Translations under genes and position numbers: made by a program
Assembly (NCBI GenBank): GCA_945881865.1
Contig: CAMCVK010000007.1
Coordinates: forward strand, 108,997-172,996
DNA length: 64,000 nt
Source of the DNA: Fimbriimonas ginsengisoli Gsoil 348
GTDB taxonomy: Bacteria > Armatimonadota > Fimbriimonadia > Fimbriimonadales > Fimbriimonadaceae
Reading direction: 5' to 3'
Notes under the pieces: model-generated
The model's input: only the letters and a program-made list of their open reading frames with translations
Database searches by the model: none
Told to the model about the DNA's origin: nothing
Shown: positions 53,892 through 62,854 of the stretch, piece by piece
Layout: the number at the start of each line of letters is the position of its first letter
Position numbering within the stretch: the stretch's first letter is position 1

Positions 53892-55154
53892 ATGCTGCCG
53901 ATCATCCTCTCACTCCTGCCCGTTCCGCAATCGCCTGCGCCGAAGGATGCGTTGACCGCGATCTTGAACCGTCCATCCATGCAGGGCGCGATCATCTCGG
54001 CAATCGTGACCGACCTCCAGGGGCGGGTCATTTTCGAACAGAACTCGAGCACCCGGGTGATGCCCGCCAGCAACCAAAAGCTGCTCGCGGCCGCCTTCGC
54101 GTTGTGTCAGGTTGGGCCAGAAGCACGACCGCAGACCCGATTTTGGAAGCTTGACGATCGGCTCATCATCGACTCGCCCGGCGATCCACTGATGCGGTCC
54201 GCACTGCTGATCGACGCTTCCGAAAAGTTGAAGCTCCCACCGAACTTCCCGGTATACGTTCGCGAAGCCTATTCCCCCGGCATCCCAGATTCCTGGGAGC
54301 AAGACGACCTGATCTTCACCTACGCCTCGCCGGTTTCCGCGTTCACGGTGGACCGAGGCACCACCGAACTCTGGAACGAGAACGGTCGGTACCGATTCCG
54401 TCCCCGATCGTACGACCTCCGCACCCAGCGGATGCGACCGGGCACGACCAATCTCGCGTATGATCCGGCCGGCCGGCGAGTTTGGGTTGCGGGCGATCTC
54501 CCGCTGAAACGTGAAAGACTGGCTTCTTTCCCGCTGCCGAAGCCGAACGTTGCGGCCGCCTCTTACTTTGGCAAATATGCCGACGTGGCCGAGGAGCTTC
54601 CGGCCACCAAGCCCACCCTGATCATCTCGGGTCGCCCGATGAAAGACGTGCTGGCAGAATGCCTGCCGAGCAGTGACAACAACATCGCCGAGAATCTTTT
54701 GCTGATGGGAGCAGACCACTCGGGCCCGCTGGGTGCCAATCCCTATGCCGCCGCCAGAAAGCGCATGACGGCGTTTCTTGAGGACGAGGTCGGCGTGCCG
54801 AAAGGCGATCTGCGCGTCTACGACGGGAGCGGCCTCAGTCGGCACAACCTGGTGACCACGCGCGCCGTGGCAAAGTTGCTGGCCTGGATGGAGTTGCCCA
54901 CGTTCCAGGATGTTTGGCGGAAGTCGCTCGTAACGCCCCGGCTCGGTACGCTGTCGTCGCGGCTTGACGGCGTCGGCTTTGCCGGCAAGACCGGCTCGCT
55001 CGATATGGTCGCCGCGCTATCTGGCTATTTGCGAACCGACAGCGGCAATGAAGTGATCGTCAGCGTGATCGCAAACCACTATCTGTGCCCGAACGCCGAA
55101 GCCCGCACCGTGCTGGACGACTTCGTTCGAGCAAGCCAAAAGCTCCGACCTTAG
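53892..55154 (+). CDS. dacB: D-alanyl-D-alanine carboxypeptidase/endopeptidase (PBP4, peptidase S13)
   Basis: 420 aa. A short signal peptide (MLPIILSLLPVPQ) indicates export. Penicillin-binding motifs: SNQK at residues 60-63 (PASNQKLL, SxxK), SDN in SSDNNIAEN, and KTG in GKTGSLDMV. It removes terminal D-Ala or cuts peptide cross-links of murein outside the membrane. Shorter than E. coli DacB (477 aa) because the inserted domain is small. Coupled to the helical-repeat gene upstream; it converges with the DUF1385 gene with a four-base overlap. Confidence 0.92.
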   Translation: MLPIILSLLPVPQSPAPKDALTAILNRPSMQGAIISAIVTDLQGRVIFEQNSSTRVMPASNQKLLAAAFALCQVGPEARPQTRFWKLDDRLIIDSPGDPLMRSALLIDASEKLKLPPNFPVYVREAYSPGIPDSWEQDDLIFTYASPVSAFTVDRGTTELWNENGRYRFRPRSYDLRTQRMRPGTTNLAYDPAGRRVWVAGDLPLKRERLASFPLPKPNVAAASYFGKYADVAEELPATKPTLIISGRPMKDVLAECLPSSDNNIAENLLLMGADHSGPLGANPYAAARKRMTAFLEDEVGVPKGDLRVYDGSGLSRHNLVTTRAVAKLLAWMELPTFQDVWRKSLVTPRLGTLSSRLDGVGFAGKTGSLDMVAALSGYLRTDSGNEVIVSVIANHYLCPNAEARTVLDDFVRASQKLRP

Positions 55155-56128
55155 GCAGCGTTTCGCGCCGCTTCGGCTTCCGCTTCGGCAACCAACACTG
55201 CGTCCAGCGATCGAATCGCGACCTCGAGGTGCTTCTCTTCCGGCTCGCGAGTGGTCAGGTACTGGCTCATCAGGCCCGGATACAACAGGGTGTTGACGAA
55301 AGTCGTGTGCCGAAACTTCCCTGCCGCCCGAATGATCTCGTACGCGATGCCGCTGATGAGCGGCAGAATGCAGAGCTCCAGGAGGAACCGAATGAAAGCG
55401 TTCCCGAACACGCCGAAAACCTGGCCAAGCGGATATCGCGGGACGAAGGTGAAGATGATGAAGCTCACCATCAGGACAACGATGGCAAAGCTCGTCCCGC
55501 AGCGCGGGTGCAATCGGGTCTGATTTCCTACCGACTCAATCGTCTGGGGCTCATTTGCCTCCAGCGCGTTGATCGCCTTGTGCTCGGCGCCGTGATACTT
55601 GAAGACCTCTTTGATGTCGGGCAAATGGCCGATTCCCCAGATGTAGCCGAGGAAGAAAACCACCTTGATGACTTCGGTGACGAGGTTAATGCCCGTGCTG
55701 CCGACGTTCAATTGCTCAAGCGGCTGGGCGATGAGGTTTGGCAAGAGCTGGAAAATAAAGATTCCGAAGCCCAAGGAAACGACCATCGTTCCACCAACGG
55801 CGGCATCCTGGATTCGCTTCTCTTTCTTGGTGACTTCCTTAACAACGGTGCCGCCGGGTTGCTTGGTCGGGTCGACCTGCACGTTCGTTGCGAAGCGCAT
55901 CGCCTTGATGCCAAGCGCGATCGTATCGAGCAGCGCCAGCGATCCTCGCAACAACGGAAGCTTCAACCACTTTTGGCGACCGATCCACGTCTTCTCGACG
56001 GACTCGGTTTCGACCACGATCTCCCCGTTCGGCGCGCGGCAGGCAACGGCAAAGAAATTCGGAGAGCGCATCATTACGCCTTCGATAACCGCTTGCCCGC
56101 CATATTGAAGATATTCACCCTGGGGCAC
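55151..56128 (-). CDS. DUF1385 family membrane protein
   Basis: 325 aa from GTG 56128, where homologues begin (VPQGEYLQYGGQAVIEGVMMRSP). Four or five membrane segments. Hallmarks are GGQAVIEGVMMR, KYHGAEHKAINALEANEP, HPRCGTSFAIVVLMVS and RAAGKFRHT. Function unknown; the family is often called a predicted metal-dependent enzyme because of the HGAEHK motif. A TATACT box (56136-56141) ends seven bases before the GTG. The upstream frame to 56206 is not used. Confidence 0.9.
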   Translation of the reverse strand: MPQGEYLQYGGQAVIEGVMMRSPNFFAVACRAPNGEIVVETESVEKTWIGRQKWLKLPLLRGSLALLDTIALGIKAMRFATNVQVDPTKQPGGTVVKEVTKKEKRIQDAAVGGTMVVSLGFGIFIFQLLPNLIAQPLEQLNVGSTGINLVTEVIKVVFFLGYIWGIGHLPDIKEVFKYHGAEHKAINALEANEPQTIESVGNQTRLHPRCGTSFAIVVLMVSFIIFTFVPRYPLGQVFGVFGNAFIRFLLELCILPLISGIAYEIIRAAGKFRHTTFVNTLLYPGLMSQYLTTREPEEKHLEVAIRSLDAVLVAEAEAEAARNAA

Positions 56129-56135
56129 GATCCGA

Positions 56136-56141
56136 AGTATA
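56136..56141 (-). promoter_or_regulatory. -10 box for leaderless DUF1385 gene
   Basis: TATACT, seven bases before GTG 56128. Confidence 0.5.
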
Positions 56142-56249
56142 CAACCCCACCCATTTTCTGCCCCGACGGAAAAAAGATCACGAAACACCGCACAAATACG
56201 GAGCAATCGCGTCTAACATATCAATCGCATAGCGCGAAAGGAGGGCTCG

Positions 56250-56477
56250 ATGAAAAATGGGAATTCCCCAGATGGATTAAAGCTCACCGAGGACGAAGCG
56301 TATGCGCTTTTAGGATTGTGTCTCACAAGTCCGACAAAGCTCGACGCGACGTCCGAGAAAGCACTGAGAAAGCTCGCTGGATACTGCAAAAAGCAAAGCA
56401 ATCATTCTGATCCTATCGTTAGCCGAAGCACTGACGAGCCGATTCTCAGTCGTGAGCTCAGCCGATTCGGGGTTTAA
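56250..56477 (+). CDS. Small acidic/helical protein of unknown function
   Basis: 75 aa. The start is firm: AAAGGAGGG lies seven bases before ATG, one of the best ribosome sites in the window. Content: KLTEDEAYALLGLCLTSP, then KLDATSEKALRKLAGYCKK, two predicted helices joined by a short loop, with a Ser-rich tail. No family recognised. Divergent from DUF1385 and 58 bp before the Nif3-like gene. Confidence 0.7.
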   Translation: MKNGNSPDGLKLTEDEAYALLGLCLTSPTKLDATSEKALRKLAGYCKKQSNHSDPIVSRSTDEPILSRELSRFGV

Positions 56478-56524
56478 TCCCCCGGCCGGCAAACGACCAT
56501 GGCCCGGCGGCTTGCCGCTGGGAC

Positions 56525-56530
56525 CATAAT
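56525..56530 (+). promoter_or_regulatory. -10 box for leaderless Nif3-like gene
   Basis: CATAAT, five bases before ATG 56536. Confidence 0.4.
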
Positions 56531-56535
56531 CCCAC

Positions 56536-57642
56536 ATGGTCTCCCGCTCCGAGTTGCTTGTCGCCCTCGAAAGTCTTGCTCCCAAACGATTTGCGTTTTC
56601 CGGCGACCCGGTTGGCCTGCAACTTGCCGCCGTAGAACGGCCCGTCCAGAACGTCGTCGTGGCGCTCGACCACTCGATGGAAGCCGCCCAATACGCCGCA
56701 GAGCAGGGCGCCGAAGTACTTCTGACTCATCACCCGCTTTTTTACCGGGGCACTCACTCGGTTACGGATTCCACCCATGGCGGCCGGGTTGCCGCGTTTT
56801 TGTTGGGCAACCAGATATCCCATGTCTCGGCGCACACCAACTGGGACTCCGCGCAGGGAGGCATCAACGATGCGCTGGCGGGAATTCTTGGGCTTCAGCA
56901 CGTAGCGTCTTTTGGCATGGCCGCGATGGTGCCGATGCGCAAGATCACGTTTTTCGCCCCGGAGGAATCCGTCGAAGAGTTGGTCCACCTGGTGACCGGC
57001 AGCGGAAAAGCCGGCCGAATCGGGCACTACTTCGACTGCGCGTTTGTCGCTCGCGGCGAGGGCCACTTCCGTGCCGAAGCGCTGGCGGAACCCTACGTCG
57101 GCTTGCCCAACGCGTCGAACGTGATTCCGGAGTCGAGAGTGGAGATCGTCTGCCCTGCCGAGTTCTGTTCTACGCTCGTGGGACAGCTCCGCGAAGCGCA
57201 CCCTTACGAGACTCCCGCCATCGACGTCGTGGTTCTGGAAGATTGCGCAGAGCAACCTGCCGGGCGCATCGGCCACCTTGCCGAGCCGATGAACCTCTCC
57301 GAGTTTGCCGCCTTCATCGACGAACGGCTCGATACGCGAGCCCTCGTTTGGGGCAAGCCCAGCCGCAACGTTTCGAAAGTGGCCGTGGTCGGCGGGGCGG
57401 CGGATGGAGACTGGGAGAACGCGCTGCGCGAGGAAGCTGATGCGTTTGTGACCGGCGAGGTCCGGCATCACATCGCACTGGAGGCCAGCGAAGCCGGGAT
57501 GGGGATCGTCGCCGCCGGGCACTTCGCCACCGAGCATCCGGGCTGCGCGGTTCTGCGAGACCGGCTGGCCGCCGCGCTGCCGGAGGTTACGTTCCACCTG
57601 TTCACCCCGCCTCCGGGCCGCGGCGCCCGCCCGCTTGATTAG
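56536..57642 (+). CDS. Nif3-like dinuclear metal centre protein
   Basis: 368 aa, the long form with a central inserted domain. Metal-site segments are VALDHSMEAAQYAAEQGAEVLLTHHPLFYRG (Asp and His pairs, in pieces), VSAHTNWDSAQGGINDALA, and near the end TGEVRHHIALEASEAG and GHFATEHPG. Members form hexamers or larger rings; one has been named a GTP cyclohydrolase I type 2 homologue but the true reaction is unsettled. The end (GRGARPLD) is followed by a long gene-poor stretch; no partner gene nearby. Confidence 0.9.
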   Translation: MVSRSELLVALESLAPKRFAFSGDPVGLQLAAVERPVQNVVVALDHSMEAAQYAAEQGAEVLLTHHPLFYRGTHSVTDSTHGGRVAAFLLGNQISHVSAHTNWDSAQGGINDALAGILGLQHVASFGMAAMVPMRKITFFAPEESVEELVHLVTGSGKAGRIGHYFDCAFVARGEGHFRAEALAEPYVGLPNASNVIPESRVEIVCPAEFCSTLVGQLREAHPYETPAIDVVVLEDCAEQPAGRIGHLAEPMNLSEFAAFIDERLDTRALVWGKPSRNVSKVAVVGGAADGDWENALREEADAFVTGEVRHHIALEASEAGMGIVAAGHFATEHPGCAVLRDRLAAALPEVTFHLFTPPPGRGARPLD

Positions 57643-57741
57643 TGGCTTCTGTCGAAGAGTAGGATGGTCGCCTTCCGTTCAACTCCCGACACTCGCAGAA
57701 ATCTATGAGCCGAACACGGCCCTGAAGCTAGATGTTCCGTC

Positions 57742-58248
57742 TCATTGACGTCTAACTTCCGGCTCGCCCAAAAGAGAAGCCGGAGCGAAGAAGGACTCGA
57801 AAATGGCTTTGAGCATCCGATATTGGTGTTGCCGGTAGTAATCCTTCGGTTCCGACATGAACAAGAGGCCCTCGTCGAGAACCAGCAGGATCGATTCCGC
57901 GCTGCTCAACAGCTGCGGAAGCCTCGTGAGCAGCTCAATCCAGCCGACCATGAAGATTGGGAGTTCACTTCGGATGCTCTTGGTGGACTGTAGGACCTCG
58001 GTGGCCGACAAGCTATTCCCCGACAGGATGTAGTCGTAATTGCCGTCGCCGGTAGCGATCAGCCTTTGGCCACGGTTTCGCGGGACCATATAGTGCTTCG
58101 TTTCACCCATCACCGTTCCGAATACGGTTACCGTGGCGTCCACGCTGGGCGCTTTGTCCAATGGCACGACCTCGATCGGGAGCGAATCCAACAAGGAGCG
58201 AAAACCCGAAGACTCGTCCCCGGTACGGGCATAGAAGATCATTGCCAT
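57742..58248 (-). CDS. Hypothetical protein
   Basis: 168 aa, soluble, no signal. Alpha/beta composition (MIFYARTGDESSGFRSLLDSL, RLIATGDGNYDYILSGNSL, LPIFMVGWIELLTRLPQLL). No family recognised. An ATG two codons on (58242) is also possible. It is the first of a minus-strand set of orphans and is separated from the next by 76 bp. Confidence 0.6.
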   Translation of the reverse strand: MAMIFYARTGDESSGFRSLLDSLPIEVVPLDKAPSVDATVTVFGTVMGETKHYMVPRNRGQRLIATGDGNYDYILSGNSLSATEVLQSTKSIRSELPIFMVGWIELLTRLPQLLSSAESILLVLDEGLLFMSEPKDYYRQHQYRMLKAIFESFFAPASLLGEPEVRRQ

Positions 58249-58324
58249 CGAGAAACTATTGGCTCCACGCTTTCAACCCCGTCGGCCAACGGTCATAACA
58301 GAATCTTGCGCTGTGGTGACCAAG

Positions 58325-58762
58325 CTATTCCTCGGGCGGTAGCGAAGTATAAACCGTCCGCTCGTTGTGCTCCCTGGGAAACTCGCCGCTGGCGACTCGG
58401 CGCGTCTTTAGGTACCGGTTACGATACACGAGCACCGCATCATAGGAGGCATCCGCGTCGCCGCCCTCCATCGTGACAATAATGTTGCCATTCTTTCGGT
58501 ACGCGTGGACCCGGTTCACGTTCGAAAGGTCCGCGTAGGCCGAGCGAAAAGTGGTGCACGTGCGGCCGTCGACAATCACCGTGATTCGTCGAACGATGAG
58601 CGGGACCGTGTCACCATCGGTCCCCCAGCGGTCGTTTTCATCCGACACCGACCTTGGCCGGACCTGCTCGACCCGCACGCCAATGCCGTTCTTGCGAAAC
58701 GTCACGTCGTAGCCCTTTGGCCCCCAGCCAATGAGTACCGTCGAGATGAAGATGCCAAGCAT
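58325..58762 (-). CDS. Hypothetical protein with N-terminal membrane anchor
   Basis: 145 aa from ATG 58762, five bases after the previous stop; the much longer frame upstream overlaps that gene and is rejected. A hydrophobic N-terminus (LGIFISTVLIGWG) is a likely signal anchor. The rest is beta-rich (VTFRKNGIGVRVEQVRPR, TVPLIVRRITVIVDG, HAYRKNGNIIVTMEGGD). Unknown function; similar in plan to the lipoprotein and anchored genes further on. Confidence 0.65.
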   Translation of the reverse strand: MLGIFISTVLIGWGPKGYDVTFRKNGIGVRVEQVRPRSVSDENDRWGTDGDTVPLIVRRITVIVDGRTCTTFRSAYADLSNVNRVHAYRKNGNIIVTMEGGDADASYDAVLVYRNRYLKTRRVASGEFPREHNERTVYTSLPPEE

Positions 58763-58767
58763 TGCTC

Positions 58768-59223
58768 TCACATTATCATACTGTTTACCGCCGCGTTGGG
58801 CTGGAGGAAGATGCCGGCCAATCTGCGACCAGAAACCAGAAATGCGACATTCTTCGACTCTCGAATCAGACGATCCGGCTCGACCTTGCCGATCGAAATG
58901 ACAACCCCGGAGCGATGAGCGTGCACGGAAACCACTGGTTCCGCGGGAAAACTGCGCACGCAGACGGACCCCGTGGATTGGCAAAGTGCCTCGAAGTCAA
59001 ACTCCTTCGCCGCCATTTTGGCATAGTGACACTCGACCGAGACAATGCGCCGACCCGCGTCCATCTCGATCCACAGGCTTGCCTTTTCGCCCTCCAGGCA
59101 TACGCGCTCGGCAATCTTTCCCGGCACCGAATAGCTGATGAGACCGTTCCGATTCTCCCACACGACCATATTGGGCACAACTTCCTCGCTTACTTCCAGG
59201 CGCAACACTTCTAGCTGGTTCAT
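58768..59223 (-). CDS. Hypothetical protein
   Basis: 151 aa, no signal or membrane segment. Beta-rich: LISYSVPGKIAERVCLEGEK, ASLWIEMDAGRRIVSVECHY, EPVVSVHAHRSGVVISIGK. The layout recalls small immunity-type proteins, but no motif supports that. Operonic with the anchored gene behind it and six bases after the lipoprotein gene upstream. Confidence 0.65.
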   Translation of the reverse strand: MNQLEVLRLEVSEEVVPNMVVWENRNGLISYSVPGKIAERVCLEGEKASLWIEMDAGRRIVSVECHYAKMAAKEFDFEALCQSTGSVCVRSFPAEPVVSVHAHRSGVVISIGKVEPDRLIRESKNVAFLVSGRRLAGIFLQPNAAVNSMIM

Positions 59224-59228
59224 ACAGA

Positions 59229-59570
59229 TTATTTGTCTAATTGCACTCGAAGTTCAATGCGTATCCGATTGTTCTTATGATCGTACAAGATGTTGCGGAA
59301 AAAGTAAACCTGGCCATCGACCATCGAGATTCTCAGCTTCCACGGCTCGCCGACCACCTTCATATCAACCATATGCTTGCCGGTGAAAACCGTCTCAGGA
59401 GATTTGCCGGGGCAGGCTACCGCCACACTCGTTTCGTAGGAGCTATTTGCGCCCCCACCTCGCTCCATTTCTTTGACAACGCAATCGCCGACCTTCGCAA
59501 CGGTGCCGCGATCCTCATCTGTGCCACACCCGATCAATATGAACGGGATCCAGATAAGCCATCGCCTCAC
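59229..59570 (-). CDS. Small lipoprotein of unknown function
   Basis: 113 aa from GTG 59570. Signal with lipobox LIGC (Cys15), then GTVAKVGDCVVKEM, ETSVAVACPGKSPETVF and VYFFRNILYDHKNNRIRIE. The start overlaps the TGA of the next upstream gene (GTGA). Two further cysteines (CVV, CPG) could form a disulfide. Confidence 0.65.
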   Translation of the reverse strand: MRRWLIWIPFILIGCGTDEDRGTVAKVGDCVVKEMERGGGANSSYETSVAVACPGKSPETVFTGKHMVDMKVVGEPWKLRISMVDGQVYFFRNILYDHKNNRIRIELRVQLDK

Positions 59571-60019
59571 TTCTGTCCTTCTTCTTCGACATTGGCGCGC
59601 CCCATGAATCGCGCAAAGACCTTCCCTTCCGAGATCGAAACCGCCGGATTCTGCATCAGCCATTCGCCTTTCGGAGCGGCCACAAACACTTCGCGCGCCC
59701 CGCTCCATCCTATCTTGATATCCCGCTCGGGCTTTTCGGTATTAATCGCAATGGTAGCCAATATCGATTCCCGTCCAGGATCGCGAACCGTGACGGTGTA
59801 GGTGTCCGAGGCGAGCGCCCCGCCGCCATTTCGGTACAGCACCGCGACCAGGTTCACATTCGATGACCGGGCAACGAGGACCGGGACCCCGAACTTCGGC
59901 GCAGGCGGCGGCAGGACCAGCTGAACAAGTAGGTAGATCGCGGCCCCAAGGACAAAGGCGAGGATGGTAGTCACGAGCCGCTTCGCGGCTGGGTGCGGCA
60001 GGACCCCCGTTCTAGTCAC
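59567..60019 (-). CDS. Membrane-anchored hypothetical protein
   Basis: 150 aa from GTG 60019. One membrane helix (TTILAFVLGAAIYLLVQLV, about 17-36) is followed by a beta-sandwich-like part: VPVLVARSSNVNLVAVLYRN, YTVTVRDPGRESILATIAIN, EVFVAAPKGEWLMQNPAVSI. Probably faces the outside. GTGA overlaps at both ends, so strictly coupled with its neighbours. Confidence 0.65.
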   Translation of the reverse strand: MTRTGVLPHPAAKRLVTTILAFVLGAAIYLLVQLVLPPPAPKFGVPVLVARSSNVNLVAVLYRNGGGALASDTYTVTVRDPGRESILATIAINTEKPERDIKIGWSGAREVFVAAPKGEWLMQNPAVSISEGKVFARFMGRANVEEEGQK

Positions 60020-60534
60020 GCTGAAGTCGACCTCGCGCTCTTCAGCCGCCCGCACCAGCAAATGATTTCGCCGATCGCAAATACTATAATAATCCCGAGA
60101 ACGATGAGGATGAGTTCGAAGATCGTGGCTGGGAGCGAGTCGATGAGCGCGAGCAAATACTTTCGGGACGCATCCGGGAGACCTTCGAGGTCTTTGCCCC
60201 GGACCCAAATCCAGACTTTTAGTAGTACAAATGCTACGCCGAGAATCGCCCATGCGCCTGTGCGTTCGACTTTTGACTGCCTGATGATGGCGTACAAGAT
60301 CACAAACCAAGAAACATTGGCCACTTGCTGACTCACGAGCACGCCGCCTCGGGTCCAGTCGATTCCGAGTTCGCGCCCGTAAGTATAGAGACTTGAGTGG
60401 TCTTCGACAAGGTAAGCAGTTATCACTGCCCAAGCAACCCCCAGTGCCACGACGCGGCGCGACAAAACGAATGCACTCATCGGGTTTGACATCGGTTCCG
60501 GCGACGCCGCTTCGCTCAATTGTTCTATCGACAC
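60016..60534 (-). CDS. Polytopic membrane protein of unknown function
   Basis: 172 aa from GTG 60534. Four membrane segments, about 26-42, 70-88, 95-112 and 132-155 (PATIFELILIVLGIIIVFAIG). No family recognised. First gene of the coupled run 60534 to 58325. Confidence 0.7.
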   Translation of the reverse strand: MSIEQLSEAASPEPMSNPMSAFVLSRRVVALGVAWAVITAYLVEDHSSLYTYGRELGIDWTRGGVLVSQQVANVSWFVILYAIIRQSKVERTGAWAILGVAFVLLKVWIWVRGKDLEGLPDASRKYLLALIDSLPATIFELILIVLGIIIVFAIGEIICWCGRLKSARSTSA

Positions 60535-60591
60535 CGAAATGAATTATGAACGCGTCTTGAAAGCAACGATGACCAATAGATCAATGAAGTG

Positions 60592-61449
60592 TCACGCGAA
60601 CACCTGTCGAAGCCAGACCAGCTTGGCGATGTACATGGCTTCGAGCCCGTACGCTTCCCTACCAATATCCAGGCGCAGGTGCCGCTTCCGATCCCAGACG
60701 TGGAACCAATCCGGCCCCAGGTCCGCCGCGCTTGGCAAGTAGTTGGGCAGGCGACCCTTGTCGAGTACGAAAAGATCGCCCGTTGGCCGGAAGCCGTCCG
60801 AGTAGAACACGTGCAAATCCCTCCTAAGGTGCTCCGACGCGAGCTGTAGAGCCGATGCATCGACCACCTTCGCTGCCGCCTTCGAAGAGATCATGGCCTC
60901 ATGCGCATAGTTGAGCCGCTTCGGGAATACGTCACCATGGTCAACCGGCCATTCGCCGCGAGGCAAGTGATCGAGCGGAGTCTCTGGGGAAGACGAAAGG
61001 CTAGCAGTACCCGAGAGCCCGACACGGTCAAATTCACGGGCGGATCTGAGATCATGCAGATATCCGTAGAACCCCTCGCGAAGGCCAGCCGGCGAGGAGG
61101 AAAACGTAAGTCGCCAGGTCAACTCGTCATCAAAAATGCAGATCTCATCCTCCCCAAGATCCACCACCGAAAGCACGACTTTTGAAAGGTGCGCCATCTG
61201 AATTCGAAATCCAGGCTCCGAATTCTTACTTGTGTGGTTGAACACAGACAAAAATCTGAACTCGTTTATGTCGGCAAGCAGCTGGAAAACAGTCCGCTTG
61301 ACGAAGTCGGGCTCATCCAAGCACTCGAAGCTGACCAGGCAAGTTGGCTCTGGGTTTTTGGGCCACAGCGATTCCCGCAGCGGCTCGCTCACCGGCAGGA
61401 TCGGGACCTGCGGAAACGCCTCCCGAACTCGGTTTTGCAGGGAGCTCAT
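60592..61449 (-). CDS. Hypothetical protein
   Basis: 285 aa, soluble. Pieces: PTCLVSFECLDEPDFVKRTV, GFRIQMAHLSKVVLSVVDL, DEICIFDDELTWRLTF, DLFVLDKGRLPNYLPSAADL, DWFHVWDRKRHLRLDIGREA. No motif recognised. It lies 57 bp upstream of the coupled run and may be transcribed with it. Confidence 0.6.
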   Translation of the reverse strand: MSSLQNRVREAFPQVPILPVSEPLRESLWPKNPEPTCLVSFECLDEPDFVKRTVFQLLADINEFRFLSVFNHTSKNSEPGFRIQMAHLSKVVLSVVDLGEDEICIFDDELTWRLTFSSSPAGLREGFYGYLHDLRSAREFDRVGLSGTASLSSSPETPLDHLPRGEWPVDHGDVFPKRLNYAHEAMISSKAAAKVVDASALQLASEHLRRDLHVFYSDGFRPTGDLFVLDKGRLPNYLPSAADLGPDWFHVWDRKRHLRLDIGREAYGLEAMYIAKLVWLRQVFA

Positions 61450-61587
61450 GTGTTAGTTGTGGTTGTCACCAGAGCCCTAAGGCCGAGTGTTGCTTACCGA
61501 TGGCCGTCGTGCGCCTCGTTGGTTGGCGACGGTGCCCCCAGTGGAAGTATGGCGGGTCCACGAGTTTCGGTTGTCGATCACTAGTTC

Positions 61588-61980
61588 TCAAATTGCGTAA
61601 TAGTTCACGTCAACTTCAAACTTCGAAGGTTTGCCTCCCCTGTAGTAAACGGTCAGAAAGATGGAGTAGTTCAGAAATGCGGTCGAGTTATGCTTCGGGC
61701 TAATCACGACTTGTTGATCGAACTTGGATAGTTCAGGCTCCAGAATCGCATCTATTTTTTCCGAAACCGCATCAAACCCTTGGGTCTTTGCGTTCGATAT
61801 CGCAACCGACGGACTCACACCTTGCCGAACAAGTTGCTCTCCCATCTTATTGAGTTCTCGCTTTTCGGCCTCACATCGATTTGGAACTACCACCGTCACG
61901 TTTACCACGAAAGTGGCGCACCAGGCGATGCCAACCGTGACCAGGCCCAGAAGAACAATCTTGATCCACTTTGCTACCAT
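61588..61980 (-). CDS. Membrane-anchored hypothetical protein
   Basis: 130 aa. N-terminal helix (IKIVLLGLVTVGIAWCATFVV) and a soluble part with LNKMGEQLVRQGVSPSVAIS and a beta end (NSTAFLNYSIFLTVYYRGG). No family recognised. Confidence 0.6.
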   Translation of the reverse strand: MVAKWIKIVLLGLVTVGIAWCATFVVNVTVVVPNRCEAEKRELNKMGEQLVRQGVSPSVAISNAKTQGFDAVSEKIDAILEPELSKFDQQVVISPKHNSTAFLNYSIFLTVYYRGGKPSKFEVDVNYYAI

Positions 61981-62278
61981 TTGGGTCGTTTACCCCAGCC
62001 GGGCTCAGCCGGAAACTCGCTTCGCTTCATCTGTATGCGCCTTCCGCATGCTCGTGCTGAGCCAATCCGGTCGAATCGGCGTGGTACCCGAACCCGCCGC
62101 CGTGGGCTTGGTCCCCCGCCCGCTGGATTAGGAGATGTGTTTGTTCATCAGTTGGCCGGGAGAGGAAGCTCGCTGAGACGCCTGTTCCGCCGAGGACCGC
62201 GAGCTCAAACCATGCTCGATGTTAACCGACGGAGGAAGATTGCGCCAAAAACAATCGCCTTCGGATAAAAGCCTACGA
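61981..62278. other. Gene-free stretch holding one member of a degenerate repeat pair
   Basis: About 62064-62119 shares blocks with 62791-62849: GGTCGAATCGG, TACCC, CGCCGCC, CCCCGCC. No credible gene; probably gene remnants. Confidence 0.3.
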
Positions 62279-62668
62279 TCACCATTTCATGCCGGACCAT
62301 TGAAGGGTGGCAATCATGGCCCGGTAACCTGAGACCTCTTCACCCGTGTCTTTTGCTTTGCGGCCTACATTGCAGCTATCTGACCAGTCTCGCTCCTGCA
62401 CAATATATTCTACGCAATAGTATTTAATTGCCTCAAGATAAAATACTTCATCCAATTCATGCCCACCATGGAACTCAGGCTCCGGGCCAGGTTCCACCAA
62501 TTTGCATGTCGCTTCGACCATCCGAAACTCGCCGATAGCCCAATCGGGTTGACGCTTCTGGAAACCTGCCGACAGTAGCACCACGTGACGGCTCCTCTGC
62601 TCGAACTCGCACTCGGAACCCGGGCCGAGGCGGATGACGCGGCCTACCAGTTGCTCAAACAAGTTCAT
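62279..62668 (-). CDS. Hypothetical protein
   Basis: 129 aa, soluble. Contains EFEQRSRHVVLLSAGFQKRQ, WAIGEFRMVEATCKLVEPG, FYLEAIKYYCVEYIVQERDW. No motif recognised; no operon partner within 180 bp on either side. Confidence 0.5.
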   Translation of the reverse strand: MNLFEQLVGRVIRLGPGSECEFEQRSRHVVLLSAGFQKRQPDWAIGEFRMVEATCKLVEPGPEPEFHGGHELDEVFYLEAIKYYCVEYIVQERDWSDSCNVGRKAKDTGEEVSGYRAMIATLQWSGMKW

Positions 62669-62854
62669 CGGATCGATATCGGCCTCGGAAGCTTCACAGG
62701 AGGAAGACGAATGAGGTGTTTACCCGGACCGTCCTTGAAGAACAGTTCCTTCCTTCCAACGAACCCGGGGAACCCTCCTACCTCAGACGCAGGCCGGTCG
62801 AATCGGTCTGCTACCCAATCTCGCCGCCCTGCTCTTCGTTCCCCGCCGACTGTT

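Noticed and set aside
57643..57741. Possible tRNA in the gap after the Nif3-like gene
   Set aside because: A GTTCAACTCC piece resembles a T-loop but no acceptor or anticodon stem can be formed.
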